DNA from: an uncultured Gammaproteobacteria bacterium
GTDB lineage: Bacteria; Pseudomonadota; Gammaproteobacteria; DRJJ01
Length of the DNA: 64,000 nucleotides
Assembly (NCBI GenBank): GCA_947258795.1
Contig: CAMYJU010000010.1
Location: forward strand, 38,087-102,086
Direction of reading: 5' to 3'
This document shows positions 33,817-43,788 of the stretch, piece after piece. Below the pieces are notes generated by a model that was given only the letters and a program-made list of their open reading frames with translations, was not told the origin of the DNA and did no database searches. Numbering within the stretch: position 1 is the first letter of the stretch; every line of letters starts with the position of its first letter. Position numbers and translations under genes: made by a program.

Positions 33817-35304
33817 TTATAAATTGTTCTTCCCCTGCCCAAATATCCCCAACGACTCCCATATCTCGTCAACATGGCGCACTGTGTCATCATTCATGCG
33901 GATCGGGCGACCCCACTCGCGCCGGGTCTCGCCGGGCCACTTGTTGGTTGCGTCCATACCCATCTTGCCACCGATGCCGGATTCGGGTGAGGCGAAATCA
34001 AGGTAGTCGATCGGGGTGTTCTCGACCAGCAAGGTGTCGCGTGCCGGGTCCATGCGCGTGGTCATCGCCCAGATCACGTCCTTCCAGTCGCGTACGTTGA
34101 TGTCGTCATCGACCACGATCACGAACTTGGTGTACATGAACTGACGCAAGAACGACCACACACCGAACATCACGCGTTTGGCATGGCCAGCGTACTGCTT
34201 GCGCATGCTGACCACAGCCATACGATACGAGCAGCCCTCTGGCGGCAGGTAGAAATCGACAATCTCCGGAAACTGCTTTTGCAGCAGCGGTACAAACACC
34301 TCGTTCAGGGCCACTCCGAGTACCGCCGGCTCATCCGGCGGGCGGCCGGTATAGGTGCTGTGATAGATCGGCTGGTCGCGATGGGTGATACGCTCGATGG
34401 TAAACACCGGGAAGCTTTCGACTTCGTTATAATAGCCGGTGTGGTCGCCAAACGGCCCTTCCTCGGCGATGTCATCCGGATGGATCACGCCTTCGAGCAC
34501 GATCTCGCTGTTGGCCGGTACCTGCAGGTCGGAACCTATACACTTGACCACCTCGGTCTTGCCACCGCGCAGCAGGCCGGCGAACGCGTATTCCGACAGC
34601 GTGTCCGGCACCGGTGTGACCGCACCCAGTATGGTGGCCGGGTCCGCACCCAGCGCGACTGCGACCGGGAACGGCTCGCCCGGATGTTTCTGCATCCAGT
34701 CGCGATAATCCAGTGCACCACCACGATGGGCCAGCCAGCGCATGATCACGCGGTTGTGCCCGATCACCTGCTGGCGATAAATACCAAGATTCTGGCGTTC
34801 CTTGTACGGCCCACGCGTGACCACCAGCGCCCAGGTAATCAGTGGCGCAACATCTCCGGGCCAGCAGGTCTGGATCGGCAAACGAGACAGGTCGACCTCG
34901 TCTCCCTCGATTACGTTTTGCTGACAGACTGCCTGCTTTACCTTTTTTGGCGCCATGTTCAGCACCTGCTTGAACACCGGCAGTTTTTCCAGTGCGTCCC
35001 TGATGCCTTTCGGTGGTTCGGGTTCTTTCAGGCTGGCCAGGGTCTTGCCGACCTCACGCAACGCGCTGACACTCTGTTCACCCATACCGAACGCGACACG
35101 CTCCGGTGTGCCAAACAGATTACCGAGTACCGGGATGTCGTGACCGACCGGGTTTTCGAACAACAGTGCCGGACCTGCCGCCTTCAGCGTCCGGTCACAG
35201 ATCTCGGTCATTTCCAGGCAGGGGCTAACCGGGGCCTGGATACGTATAATTTCGCCGCGATTTTCGAGCTGGTCGATAAAGTCGCGCAGGTCTTTATATT
35301 TCAT
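33817..35304 (-). CDS. ubiD: 3-octaprenyl-4-hydroxybenzoate decarboxylase (prenylated-FMN enzyme)
   Basis: Decarboxylates the prenylated hydroxybenzoate in ubiquinone synthesis using the cofactor made by UbiX. 495 residues from the start [18 protein letters not shown], which matches the E. coli N terminus; the frame is open 22 codons further, to 35370. Motifs: [47 protein letters not shown] and [15 protein letters not shown]. Inverted repeats lie on both sides of the gene. ubiE and ubiJ are in this window but far away, so the pathway genes are scattered. Confidence 0.97.
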   Translation of the reverse strand: MKYKDLRDFIDQLENRGEIIRIQAPVSPCLEMTEICDRTLKAAGPALLFENPVGHDIPVLGNLFGTPERVAFGMGEQSVSALREVGKTLASLKEPEPPKGIRDALEKLPVFKQVLNMAPKKVKQAVCQQNVIEGDEVDLSRLPIQTCWPGDVAPLITWALVVTRGPYKERQNLGIYRQQVIGHNRVIMRWLAHRGGALDYRDWMQKHPGEPFPVAVALGADPATILGAVTPVPDTLSEYAFAGLLRGGKTEVVKCIGSDLQVPANSEIVLEGVIHPDDIAEEGPFGDHTGYYNEVESFPVFTIERITHRDQPIYHSTYTGRPPDEPAVLGVALNEVFVPLLQKQFPEIVDFYLPPEGCSYRMAVVSMRKQYAGHAKRVMFGVWSFLRQFMYTKFVIVVDDDINVRDWKDVIWAMTTRMDPARDTLLVENTPIDYLDFASPESGIGGKMGMDATNKWPGETRREWGRPIRMNDDTVRHVDEIWESLGIFGQGKNNL

Positions 35305-35403
35305 AGTGTAGGTATCTGGGTTAATCGTTTTGTTTTGGTTGCGTTTTCCCCGGATTCTTCTGCGCTTCATCCGGGCTACATTCTAGGGAGCCTCTGATTA
35401 ATT

Positions 35404-35488
35404 AGTCATTGCGAGGAACGAAGTGACGAAGCTATCTGTAACGTCATGATCTAATTTGTGAGATTGTCGCGCTTCGCTTGCAATGACT
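35404..35488. repeat. GTCATTGCGAGGAACGAAG...TTGCAATGACT dispersed repeat
   Basis: Opens with AGTCATTGCGAGGAACGAAG and closes with GCGCTTCGCTTGCAATGACT, giving long imperfect inverted termini. It shares GTCATTGCGAG with the copy at 33720-33813. It fills part of the 239-bp gap between ubiD and hemY. Confidence 0.8.
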
Positions 35489-35543
35489 CGAACTTTTGTA
35501 TTAATAAGAGGTTCCTTAAAGCAGGGTTTCTCAAATAAACGTG

Positions 35544-36833
35544 TCAGGCATCACGCGCATAATCCAGTGGCGCCTGCTGGTTTTCGGAACCGGATTCGGC
35601 ATCCGCTTCGTTCATGTTATCCAGATCGTCCGGGAACTGGAACGCCGGGCTGTTGACCGCCAGCAGTACACCCTCGCGAAAACAGTTGCGCGCCGCGTCC
35701 TGGTCGCCGAGGTGTTCGAGCAGAATGCCCAGTTCCTTGTAGGTCTCTGCACGCGGTAACAGGCTGATACTGGTTTCAAGATAGATGCGCGCCTTGCCCC
35801 ACTGGCGGTTGCGCAGACTCAAACGTCCGAGGCTGAGTTGTAATATTGGATCACGCCCGTGTTCACGTGTCCAGGACTCGGCGATCTCCAGCTGACGTTC
35901 GGGATCACTGCCGGGCAACAGCCCAAACAGATGCACCAGGCCTTCACTCCAGTGTTGTTGCAGGGCGCGTGCGACCAGGGTCATGGCCTCATCACCAGCG
36001 TCGAACTGCGTCAACTGACGCCCATATTCCAGTAACAGGGTTTCATTAACCTGCAGTTTTTCCGGCACCGATTCCCAGACCTGCTTCAGCACCCCGGCAT
36101 CCTCGCTCCTGGACGCCTGCTGGATCTGTTGTTGAATTACGTCTATCTGCTTGTGTTCGAACTCGGCACTGTTCAGTAACTGGTGTTTGTGCAATAACGG
36201 CAACAGGTCGCGCAAACGGGTCCAGTCATGCAGTTGTTCGTAAAGACTTGAAATCAGTTTGAGTAGATATGGATTGTTGTTATCACGGTCCCTGAGCAAC
36301 TCAAGCGTTGCCAGCGCCTGTTCGCGCTGGCCACTATCGATTTGCAGTTCGGCCTGCGCCAGTTCGACGGCCGTGGCGCTGGACGCGGCCTGCTCATGGG
36401 CAAGATGTAAATAACGGTCACGGCGTTCCAGCGAACCCTGGTGCTGTGACGCCCTGGCCGCACCCAGGTAATTTAGTAACGGCGTTTCGCTGTGACGGAC
36501 ATAACGCAACAAGCGTTTTTCGGCACTGTGCCAGTTCCCCTGTGCCAGTTCGGTCAGACCGGTAAACAGCCCTTCGCGCGCCTGCTGGCTCTGGCGCTGC
36601 TGCTGCCACTGGTACAGGCGTTCGGGCAACCACCAGATACTCCCTAGCGTGCGCGTGATCAGATAGACAGCATACACAACCAGCAGTACTGCCAGTACGA
36701 ACAGCGACAGCGTGGTTTCCAGTGTGTAGTCGGCGTATGACAACAATACGTAACCCGGATCTTTCATAACCACCAGCGCAACACTGGCCGAAGCGACCAG
36801 GACCAGGACCAGTAGGAGTAGGAGGCGCATCAT
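35544..36833 (-). CDS. hemY: HemY protein (TPR, haem biosynthesis operon)
   Basis: A 429-residue inner-membrane protein with two N-terminal helices (about 2-22 and 40-60) followed by TPR-type helices (LTELAQGNWHSAEKRLLRY, LNYLGAARASQHQG, GKARIYLETSISLLPRAETYKELGILLEHLGDQ). It is the proteobacterial HemY, whose biochemical role is unsettled, and is distinct from protoporphyrinogen oxidase HemY of Gram-positives. Its start overlaps the hemX stop (ATGA at 36833-36830), so it is the last gene of hemC-hemD-hemX-hemY. The C terminus has an acidic tail. Confidence 0.95.
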   Translation of the reverse strand: MMRLLLLLVLVLVASASVALVVMKDPGYVLLSYADYTLETTLSLFVLAVLLVVYAVYLITRTLGSIWWLPERLYQWQQQRQSQQAREGLFTGLTELAQGNWHSAEKRLLRYVRHSETPLLNYLGAARASQHQGSLERRDRYLHLAHEQAASSATAVELAQAELQIDSGQREQALATLELLRDRDNNNPYLLKLISSLYEQLHDWTRLRDLLPLLHKHQLLNSAEFEHKQIDVIQQQIQQASRSEDAGVLKQVWESVPEKLQVNETLLLEYGRQLTQFDAGDEAMTLVARALQQHWSEGLVHLFGLLPGSDPERQLEIAESWTREHGRDPILQLSLGRLSLRNRQWGKARIYLETSISLLPRAETYKELGILLEHLGDQDAARNCFREGVLLAVNSPAFQFPDDLDNMNEADAESGSENQQAPLDYARDA

Positions 36834-37990
36834 GGTCTGGCATCCGTCTGGCCAGTCGATCTGATCGCGCTGGACAACGCCGTGATACTGGTTTGCAGAT
36901 CAGGCATGGCAGATGATGGTTCGGGCAGGCTGTTCAGCCAGTCACGCATCGCGATGACATCGGCGTGACCCTCATCAAACCACTGTCGCAGCCAGCTCAA
37001 CACACGCGCGCGCGCGACATTCTGTGCCGCGCCGGTCTCACGCATCAATTGCACCTGTAGTCCGTCCAGACGCAGGCGCAATACATCGCGCAGCATTTGC
37101 TCGCGTTCTGCACTCATCAACGGCTGTATCGGCTCGTCACGTTGACGTAGTACCACAAGTTGTTTCAGCTCCTGCCAGACCGCCTGCACGGCCGAGCGCC
37201 AGCCAGTGTACTCGGGGTGTTCCGGTTCGGGAGCCGGTTCGGCCAGGTTATGTGGATGCTGTATTGCAGCTACGCGTAACGGCAGCTTGTTCGCCGAATC
37301 GATCAGGCTGGCCAGTTGCTGTACCAGCGCCAGGTTGTTCTGCCGGGGCAGTTGTTGCAGTTGACGGATATCGTTGGCGAGCTGCTCGCGTACACCTGCC
37401 AGTTCATTGCCCTGTTCCTGGACCTTTTCCAGCGCCCATTGCATGGCCAGCAATGCGTCACCGGGGTCGCGGCGAACTTGTAACTGTGCCTGGGCCATGC
37501 GCACCAGCATCATCGCCTGATGCAGTACCAGTGCACGATCATCCAGCTGCGGTGCCTGTTGCTGCGCCATCACCAGCTCCTGGATTGCCTGGAGACTGCG
37601 TTGCAACTCGTCGTTCGCATTCATTGCCTGGCGCTGCTGCTGGTCACTTGCGCTCAGGCTGGCCTGCAGGTTCTGGCCATATTGTTCAGCACGTTGCAGA
37701 CGCTGGCCCAATTGCTGCTGCTCCAGCCACAACACGACGATGCCGGCCGCGAACAGCACAAACATCGCCAACACCGTAATCAGCCAGCCGGCCCTGCCAC
37801 GAGACGCAGCGCCTGGCGTAGCGGTTCCCTGCACGGCCTGTGCTGATCCAGTCTCAGCCTCACCGGTTTCGGCCAGATCAGCCGGACTGTTGTCGGCCTG
37901 GACCTGTTCGTTCTCCTCAGGCGTAACGGCCTCATCCGGCTGCTGCCCAGGCTGGTGTTCCGGCTTACTGCTTTGATCGCTGCTCATCAA
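36830..37990 (-). CDS. hemX: HemX membrane protein
   Basis: A 386-residue protein with an acidic, disordered N terminus (about 1-60), one membrane helix (WLITVLAMFVLFAAGIVVLW, about 69-88), then a glutamine-rich coiled coil and the HemX core (YTGWRSAVQAVWQELKQLVVLR, REQMLRDVLRLRLDGLQVQLMRE). It is annotated in many genomes as a uroporphyrinogen-III methyltransferase, but lacks the CysG SAM-binding fold; its real function is unclear. Nineteen bp separate it from hemD. Confidence 0.95.
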   Translation of the reverse strand: MMSSDQSSKPEHQPGQQPDEAVTPEENEQVQADNSPADLAETGEAETGSAQAVQGTATPGAASRGRAGWLITVLAMFVLFAAGIVVLWLEQQQLGQRLQRAEQYGQNLQASLSASDQQQRQAMNANDELQRSLQAIQELVMAQQQAPQLDDRALVLHQAMMLVRMAQAQLQVRRDPGDALLAMQWALEKVQEQGNELAGVREQLANDIRQLQQLPRQNNLALVQQLASLIDSANKLPLRVAAIQHPHNLAEPAPEPEHPEYTGWRSAVQAVWQELKQLVVLRQRDEPIQPLMSAEREQMLRDVLRLRLDGLQVQLMRETGAAQNVARARVLSWLRQWFDEGHADVIAMRDWLNSLPEPSSAMPDLQTSITALSSAIRSTGQTDARP

Positions 37991-38009
37991 TCACTCCCTG
38001 GTGAGAACT

Positions 38010-38816
38010 TCAGGTACCCTGTTTCCATTGTACTAGAGTTTTGAACATGGCTTCATCCGTGGCGTTGTCCGCGACCAGGATGTTCCCGGCCAGGCCCAGT
38101 TTCAGCGCCTGTTCCCTGATACGCTGGCTGGCGACGATCAGGTCGGTCCTGGTCAACCACTGTCGACCCAGCTTGCCGACCAGCTCATACAGATTGTGCA
38201 TGGCCTCGACCGAGGTCAGCATAATCACCTGGATCTCGTCACGAGCCCAGCGTTGCAGCAGCTCGCCGGTATCGGCATCCGGTTTGACGCGCCGGTAGAC
38301 CTCGGCATAGTCGACCACGGCGCCGCGCTCTCGCAGCACCCTGGCCAGGTGCTCGCGCCCACCCTCGCCGCGGAAGATCAGGATGTGCTGGCCGGCCACA
38401 TCGGCAAACGCGGGCAAAGCCAGCAAGGCCTCGCTATCGAAGCGCTCATTCGGGTAATCCGACACCTCGACCCCGAGGTGGTGCAACTCCCTGGCCGAGG
38501 CACGGCCGATTGCGGTGACACGCAGCCCGTCCGGCAGGCCACCGCGCTTGTGGATATGGCTCATCGCATAGCGTACCGCGTTGGCACTGATAAATATCGC
38601 GACCTGATAGTCCGCCAGCCTGTCCAGGTAGTGATCCAGCTGCTTGGTGTCAGACGGGTCGCTGATCTCGAGCACCGGAAAACGGATTGCCTCGCCACCT
38701 GCCTGTTTGATCAATTCGCATAGCGGTGCGGCCTGATGCGACGGGCGCGTAACCAGTATGCCACTACCCCGCAAGGGCGCGCTGGCCGGGCTGCTGCTGT
38801 GTTCACTGCTGCGCAT
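38010..38816 (-). CDS. hemD: Uroporphyrinogen-III synthase
   Basis: Cyclises hydroxymethylbilane with inversion of ring D. About 268 residues from ATG 38816, which overlaps the hemC end by 14 bp; the frame stays open to 38906, inside hemC. Seen: [17 protein letters not shown] at the N terminus, [52 protein letters not shown] and [15 protein letters not shown]. These match HemD despite the low conservation of the family. Confidence 0.94.
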   Translation of the reverse strand: MRSSEHSSSPASAPLRGSGILVTRPSHQAAPLCELIKQAGGEAIRFPVLEISDPSDTKQLDHYLDRLADYQVAIFISANAVRYAMSHIHKRGGLPDGLRVTAIGRASARELHHLGVEVSDYPNERFDSEALLALPAFADVAGQHILIFRGEGGREHLARVLRERGAVVDYAEVYRRVKPDADTGELLQRWARDEIQVIMLTSVEAMHNLYELVGKLGRQWLTRTDLIVASQRIREQALKLGLAGNILVADNATDEAMFKTLVQWKQGT

Positions 38817-39735
38817 ACACCTCACGCAATATTTCACCGGCACCGCGTTCGAGCAGGTCGTCGGCCAGTACGGTTCCGAGTTCGGCGGCGTCTTCCGGCC
38901 GGCCACTGATTACGGCGTTAATGATTTCGCTGCCATCCGGTTTGCCGACCAGTCCGCGCAACACCAGCACACCCTGCTCGATAATGGCATGACCGCCGAT
39001 CGGCACCTGGCAACCACCTTCCAGGCGACTATTCATTGCGCGTTCGGCCTCGACGCACCATGCCGTTTCGGTATCATGCAGCGGCGCCAGTAATTCATGG
39101 ATTTCGCTATCGTCCGCGCGACACTCGATACCGATGGTGCCCTGGCCAATCGCCGGTAATGACACAGTGGCCGGCATAGCCTCGCGGATACGGTCAGCCA
39201 TGTCCAGACGGATCAGACCGGCACAGGCGAGGATGATCGCGTCATACTGGCCATCATCCAGTTTCGCCAGCCGGGTGTTGACGTTACCGCGCAAATCACT
39301 GATTTTCAGGTCCGGCCGGGATTCCGCCAGCTGGCAACGCCGACGCAGACTGGAGGTACCAACGTGACTGCCTTCGGGCAGATCGTCGAGGCGCGTGTAG
39401 CTATTCGATACAAACGCGTCATGCGGGTTTTCGCGCGCCAACACGGTAGTGATCTGCAAGCCGTCCGGCAGGATCACCGGCACGTCCTTCATCGAGTGCA
39501 CGGCGATATCACTGTCGCCGCGCAACATGCTTTGTTCAAGCTCTTTCACAAACAGGCCCTTGCCGCCGATTTTGGCCAACGGCGCGTCGAGTATACGGTC
39601 GCCCTGGGTGGTAAAGGTCTCCAGTTCCACCTGCAAACCCGGGTGCAGCTGTTGTAGTCGCGCACGCACATGTTCGGCCTGCCACAGTGCCAGCTGGCTT
39701 TTGCGGGTTGCTATACGAATACTACGGCTTGTCAT
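38803..39735 (-). CDS. hemC: Porphobilinogen deaminase (hydroxymethylbilane synthase)
   Basis: Joins four porphobilinogens into hydroxymethylbilane. The 310 residues match the family. Motifs: [66 protein letters not shown], and the dipyrromethane cofactor cysteine in [13 protein letters not shown] (about 243). First gene of the haem operon. In Pseudomonas-like genomes algR directly precedes hemC; here a thioredoxin-like gene on the opposite strand sits between them. Confidence 0.98.
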   Translation of the reverse strand: MTSRSIRIATRKSQLALWQAEHVRARLQQLHPGLQVELETFTTQGDRILDAPLAKIGGKGLFVKELEQSMLRGDSDIAVHSMKDVPVILPDGLQITTVLARENPHDAFVSNSYTRLDDLPEGSHVGTSSLRRRCQLAESRPDLKISDLRGNVNTRLAKLDDGQYDAIILACAGLIRLDMADRIREAMPATVSLPAIGQGTIGIECRADDSEIHELLAPLHDTETAWCVEAERAMNSRLEGGCQVPIGGHAIIEQGVLVLRGLVGKPDGSEIINAVISGRPEDAAELGTVLADDLLERGAGEILREVYAQQ

Positions 39736-39933
39736 ACCTGTCTCCAGAACTCTTATTAGACGTGCATGCTACGGACTTGCGCCGGTACTGGCAAACCCTT
39801 GATGATTCCCCTCGAGATGTGCAAAAAATGTCCAGATGTGGGATGATTCACAGCCTTAATTATTGTATGTGAAACTTTTCCTGCATCGGCCGATCATATT
39901 AACAACACATAACTAAAGCCCTAAACTTTGCAT

Positions 39934-40512
39934 ATGTTTTTTTCTAAATATAAACAGATAGTTATCGCAGTACTGGCATTTTTCACCGGACTGGCAGGCA
40001 GCCCGGCACTGGCGCAGCCGGATGTCAGCGGTGCGCGTGACATGTTTTCCAATCAGCAGCTGGCCAGTAGCAAGCAGATTCCTGTAATGATCATGTTTTC
40101 AGCCGAAGACTGTGCCTACTGCGATATCCTGGAGAATGAAATACTGCGCCCGATGCTGATCAGCGGCGACTATGGCGACAAGGTGCTCATACGCAAGTTT
40201 ATGGTCGATGATGAGGGTAAAATACGCGATTTTGATGGTAAAATGATCGATACGTACGATTTCGTCTATCGTTACAATGTGTTTGTGACACCCACACTGG
40301 TGTTTGTGGACCCCGAGGGACAGGAACTGGCCGAGCGCATAATCGGCGTCAACACCCTGGAGCTGTTTGGTGGCCGCGTCGATGACGCGATCCTGGACTC
40401 GCTGAACAGCATACGCAACGTCAACCTGGGTAAGCTGGAGCTGCATAGCCGCCCCAACCCGACTAACCCTGCCGCAACAGCTTCCTTAAGTCGGGAACGT
40501 GCCGCCGACTGA
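39934..40512 (+). CDS. Periplasmic thioredoxin-fold protein with CAYC motif
   Basis: A 192-residue secreted protein: signal peptide (likely cleavage after ALA before QPDVSG), then a thioredoxin-like domain with the redox motif CAYC in MFSAEDCAYCDILE and the cis-proline context VFVTPTLVFVDPEG. This layout suits a DsbE/SoxW-like reductase or a SoxW/TlpA relative, but the exact partner is unknown. ATG 39934 is chosen; TTG 39928 is in frame and no strong ribosome site exists for either. Its last 50 bp overlap the end of algR on the other strand. It is divergent from hemC. Confidence 0.85.
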   Translation: MFFSKYKQIVIAVLAFFTGLAGSPALAQPDVSGARDMFSNQQLASSKQIPVMIMFSAEDCAYCDILENEILRPMLISGDYGDKVLIRKFMVDDEGKIRDFDGKMIDTYDFVYRYNVFVTPTLVFVDPEGQELAERIIGVNTLELFGGRVDDAILDSLNSIRNVNLGKLELHSRPNPTNPAATASLSRERAAD

Positions 40513-41200
40513 CCTCCAGTTGCCGATCACTGTCTTTCAGTAACACCACCACCTGCCCGCTCTTATGCTTGTCGATACCGGCCAGTTGTGAAAGCGCAAT
40601 CAGCGCATTGCGGTGGATACGCACGAAACTGTCCTCGAATTCCTGTTCCAGTGCCTTGAGTGAATCTTCCAGCAACACCTCGCCGTCACGCAAACAGGCG
40701 GTTACGTATTTCTGCTCAGCCAGGAAATACAGCACCTCGTCAACCGGCACCAGTTGCAGTCGACCACCCTGCCTGACACACAGGTGACTGCGCGCCGCAT
40801 GACTGCTGGCCTGCTCCTGGACGCTGACCAGTTGCGCGCGGTTCAGCCGCGGCAGATGGTGCAGCGCCTCCTGCAGACGTGACTGGCGGATCGGCTTGAC
40901 CAGATAACCGGCCGCATGCGCCTCGAATGCCGACAACGCATGCTGATCGTAGGCGGTTACAAATATTACCGCCGGCGGCTGTTCGCAACGCGCCAGGTGC
41001 CGCGCCGCTTCCAGTCCATCCATGACCGGCATGCGAATATCCATCAGCACCACATCAGGCTCTTTGGTTTCACAGGCCTGCAGCGCCTCACGCCCGTTGC
41101 TGGCCTCGCCGCAGATTTCCACATCATCGATCTGACCCAGCAGGTCACGCAGACGCTCGCGCGCCAGTGGCTCGTCATCCACAATCAGGATCTTCATCAT
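40463..41200 (-). CDS. algR: LytTR-family response regulator (AlgR-like)
   Basis: A 245-residue DNA-binding regulator. Receiver at about 1-115 (ILIVDDEPLARERL, phospho-aspartate in VVLMDIRMPVMDGLEAA, VTAYDQHAL, GYLVKPIR) and LytTR domain at about 140-240 (VDEVLYFLAEQKYVTACL, FVRIHRNALIAL, VVLLKDSDRQLEVSRRHV). The family binds direct repeats upstream of its targets; in Pseudomonas AlgR controls alginate and motility. The start overlaps the kinase stop (ATGA). The symbol is given by homology plus the algZ/hemC/argH context. The 3' end overlaps the thioredoxin gene. Confidence 0.9.
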   Translation of the reverse strand: MMKILIVDDEPLARERLRDLLGQIDDVEICGEASNGREALQACETKEPDVVLMDIRMPVMDGLEAARHLARCEQPPAVIFVTAYDQHALSAFEAHAAGYLVKPIRQSRLQEALHHLPRLNRAQLVSVQEQASSHAARSHLCVRQGGRLQLVPVDEVLYFLAEQKYVTACLRDGEVLLEDSLKALEQEFEDSFVRIHRNALIALSQLAGIDKHKSGQVVVLLKDSDRQLEVSRRHVPDLRKLLRQG

Positions 41201-42270
41201 GTCGGCCTGTCTGCCTGTGGTATCAGCAGTTCGATGTGGCAAACGCCCTGATCCAGGCGCATGTTCAGACTGGCATCCTTGCCGTATACCAGTTGCAGGC
41301 GCTCGCGTATATTGGCGATAGCCATCTGGTTGCCGCGGTGCCGGGATGCCGAAGCTTGCACCGGCAGCGGGTTTTCCACGGTCAGCTTCAGATTCGCATC
41401 CTGCCACTCACCCCTGACCTTGATCAATCCGCCATGCTCCAGTCCCTCGATACCATGGTATACCGCATTCTCCAACAAGGGTTGCAGGCTCAATGCCGGC
41501 AACGCCATGTTCATGTCGATCTGGTCACTCCAGCTCCAGTCCACCTTCAGGCGATCACCGAGTCGCAGGGCCTCGATATCCAGGTAGTGTTTGGCCAGCT
41601 GTATCTCCTGTTGCAGGCTGCGCATGCTGCGGTTGTCGTTCAGGCTTACACGCAACAGGTCAGACAGGTCCTCCAGTGCCGACTCGGCCTTGTCCGGCTG
41701 CTTGCGCAACAATGCCGCAATCGAGTTCAGACTGTTGAACAGGAAATGAGGATGCATGCGCGCCAGCAATGCCTGTACCCGGGCCTCGGCATTGGTCTCG
41801 ATGTGCTGGCGTTGTTGATGTTGCAGGTACAACAGCCGTAACAGCGCCGCACTGACTATCGCGCTGATGGTCATATCCCTGCCGATCACGGCCAGTGACG
41901 GTACCGACAACACGATACCGCTGCGCATCCAGTAATCCAGCATCGAGATCAGCACACTGAACAGCAGTGTGACCAGCAGCACCATCACATAGCTCAGCAG
42001 GCCGGCACGTAAAGGCGTAAAACCAGCCAGCCACGGCCGCAGCTTGCATAGCAACAGGGCGCTGCACAAGGTGATCAATTGCACCATCAGCGACAGGGTG
42101 CCCAGTTGATCCCAGTAAAACGGCGGACCATTGGCCAGCACCAGCAGGAAGGCAAACAGTTCGGCACTAAGCACCAGCAGGAATACTGTGCGTGCATTAC
42201 AAAAATCGGGCAAAAAGCTGTTGCCGCTGTCCGGCTGCGCCTGCAGACCATACCGCTTTGCTTCTGACAT
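41197..42270 (-). CDS. algZ: LytS/AlgZ-type sensor histidine kinase
   Basis: A 357-residue membrane kinase with about four to six hydrophobic helices in residues 20-150 and a His_kinase domain (LLARMHPHFLFNSLNSIAAL with the phospho-histidine in MHPHFL, LSDLLRVSL, LQPLLENAVYHGIEGL) and a degenerate C-terminal ATPase box (NIRERLQLVYG). It is the cognate partner of the LytTR regulator immediately downstream. ATG 42270 (MSEAKRYG) is chosen because AGG lies a few bases upstream; ATG 42297 and 42288 are in-frame alternatives. It is divergent from argH. Confidence 0.88.
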   Translation of the reverse strand: MSEAKRYGLQAQPDSGNSFLPDFCNARTVFLLVLSAELFAFLLVLANGPPFYWDQLGTLSLMVQLITLCSALLLCKLRPWLAGFTPLRAGLLSYVMVLLVTLLFSVLISMLDYWMRSGIVLSVPSLAVIGRDMTISAIVSAALLRLLYLQHQQRQHIETNAEARVQALLARMHPHFLFNSLNSIAALLRKQPDKAESALEDLSDLLRVSLNDNRSMRSLQQEIQLAKHYLDIEALRLGDRLKVDWSWSDQIDMNMALPALSLQPLLENAVYHGIEGLEHGGLIKVRGEWQDANLKLTVENPLPVQASASRHRGNQMAIANIRERLQLVYGKDASLNMRLDQGVCHIELLIPQADRPT

Positions 42271-42383
42271 GTGCCTGATTATAGCCATGAACACCAAGCC
42301 GTGTCTTTAACAAGACAGTAACCGGGAAGCCGATTGCAGTAGCTGTTATACTGCCAGCCAGATCCACTGCAAGTAATAAAAAC

Positions 42384-43772
42384 ATGTCTGACAGCAATCA
42401 ACACAAACCCTGGCAGGGTCGTTTCAGTGAAGCAACCGATGCCTTTGTCGAGCAGTTCACCGCGTCGATCGGATTCGACCAGCGCCTGTATGCCCAGGAT
42501 ATCCGCGGTTCGATCGCGCATGCGCGCATGTTGGCGCACACCGGCATCCTGACCACACATGAGTCCGAAAGCATCATCGAGGGACTGCAGCAACTGCAGC
42601 GGGATATCGAGGACGACAAGATCGACTGGTCGGTGTCGCTGGAAGATATCCATATGAATATCGAATCGCTGCTGACCGGGCGCATTGGTGAGGCCGGCAA
42701 AAAGCTGCATACCGGCCGTTCGCGTAACGACCAGGTCGCCACCGATATCCGCCTGTACTTGCGTGACCAGATCGACAATATCAGTGCACAGCTCAAACGC
42801 TTGATGCAGGGCCTGCTGGACCTGGCCGAACTCGAGGCCTGCACCATCATGCCCGGCTTCACCCATTTGCAGGTCGCACAACCGATAACCTTTGGCCACC
42901 ACATGATGGCCTGGTTCGAGATGCTGCAGCGCGACTACGGACGGCTGGCCGACTGTCGCAAGCGTATGAACCAGATGCCGCTGGGCGCTGCCGCGCTGGC
43001 CGGGACCAGTTACCCGATCGATCGGCAGTTCAGCGCTGATGCGCTGGGCTTTGACAAACCCTGCGAAAACTCGCTGGACGCAGTCAGCGATCGCGATTTT
43101 GCGATCGAGTTCAGCAGCGCCGCGGCCCTGATCATGACCCACCTGTCGCGGTTTGCCGAAGAGCTGGTGTTATGGACCTCGGCGCAGTTCGATTTCATCG
43201 AGTTGCCGGACCGCTTCTGCACCGGCTCATCGATCATGCCGCAAAAGAAAAACCCGGACGTACCGGAGCTGGTGCGCGGCAAGAGCGGCCGTGTCTATGG
43301 CAACCTGTTCAGCCTGCTAACCCTGATGAAGGGCCAGGCCCTGGCCTATAACAAGGACAACCAGGAAGACAAGGAGCCGCTGTTCGACAACGTTGACACC
43401 GTGCATGACAGCCTGATGGCCTTTGCCGACATGGTCCCGGCGATCCGCACACGCCCGGACAATATGCGCGCGGCAGCGTTACAGGGCTTTGCCACCGCGA
43501 CCGACCTGGCGGACTACCTGGTGCGCAAGGGGCTGCCGTTCCGCGATGCGCATGAGGTCGTTGGCCGCGCCGTAAAACTGGGCGTCGACAGCGGGCGTGA
43601 CCTGTCTGAAATGCATCTGTCAGAATTGCAATCGTTCCATTCATCGATCGAACAGGACGTATTCGATGTACTGACCCTGGAAGGCTCGGTCAACGCGCGC
43701 AATCATATCGGTGGCACCGCACCGGAGCAGGTGCGGGCCGCGGTCACCCGCGCCAGGCAAAACCTTTCGTAA
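42384..43772 (+). CDS. argH: Argininosuccinate lyase
   Basis: Cleaves argininosuccinate to arginine and fumarate; cytosolic, homotetrameric. The 462 residues fit the family. Signature [19 protein letters not shown] (about 275-293), plus [28 protein letters not shown] and [15 protein letters not shown] -10-like TATACT occurs at about 42347-42352 in the divergent gap with algZ. The neighbouring algZ and hem genes form a conserved block in gammaproteobacteria. It converges on the GGDEF/EAL gene with only 16 bp between the stops. Confidence 0.98.
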   Translation: MSDSNQHKPWQGRFSEATDAFVEQFTASIGFDQRLYAQDIRGSIAHARMLAHTGILTTHESESIIEGLQQLQRDIEDDKIDWSVSLEDIHMNIESLLTGRIGEAGKKLHTGRSRNDQVATDIRLYLRDQIDNISAQLKRLMQGLLDLAELEACTIMPGFTHLQVAQPITFGHHMMAWFEMLQRDYGRLADCRKRMNQMPLGAAALAGTSYPIDRQFSADALGFDKPCENSLDAVSDRDFAIEFSSAAALIMTHLSRFAEELVLWTSAQFDFIELPDRFCTGSSIMPQKKNPDVPELVRGKSGRVYGNLFSLLTLMKGQALAYNKDNQEDKEPLFDNVDTVHDSLMAFADMVPAIRTRPDNMRAAALQGFATATDLADYLVRKGLPFRDAHEVVGRAVKLGVDSGRDLSEMHLSELQSFHSSIEQDVFDVLTLEGSVNARNHIGGTAPEQVRAAVTRARQNLS

Positions 43773-43788
43773 CACCAGAGCAAAAGCC

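Noticed and set aside
34183-35397. 404-codon ORF on the plus strand across ubiD
   Set aside because: It is the antisense of a well-conserved gene and reads as low-complexity shadow sequence.
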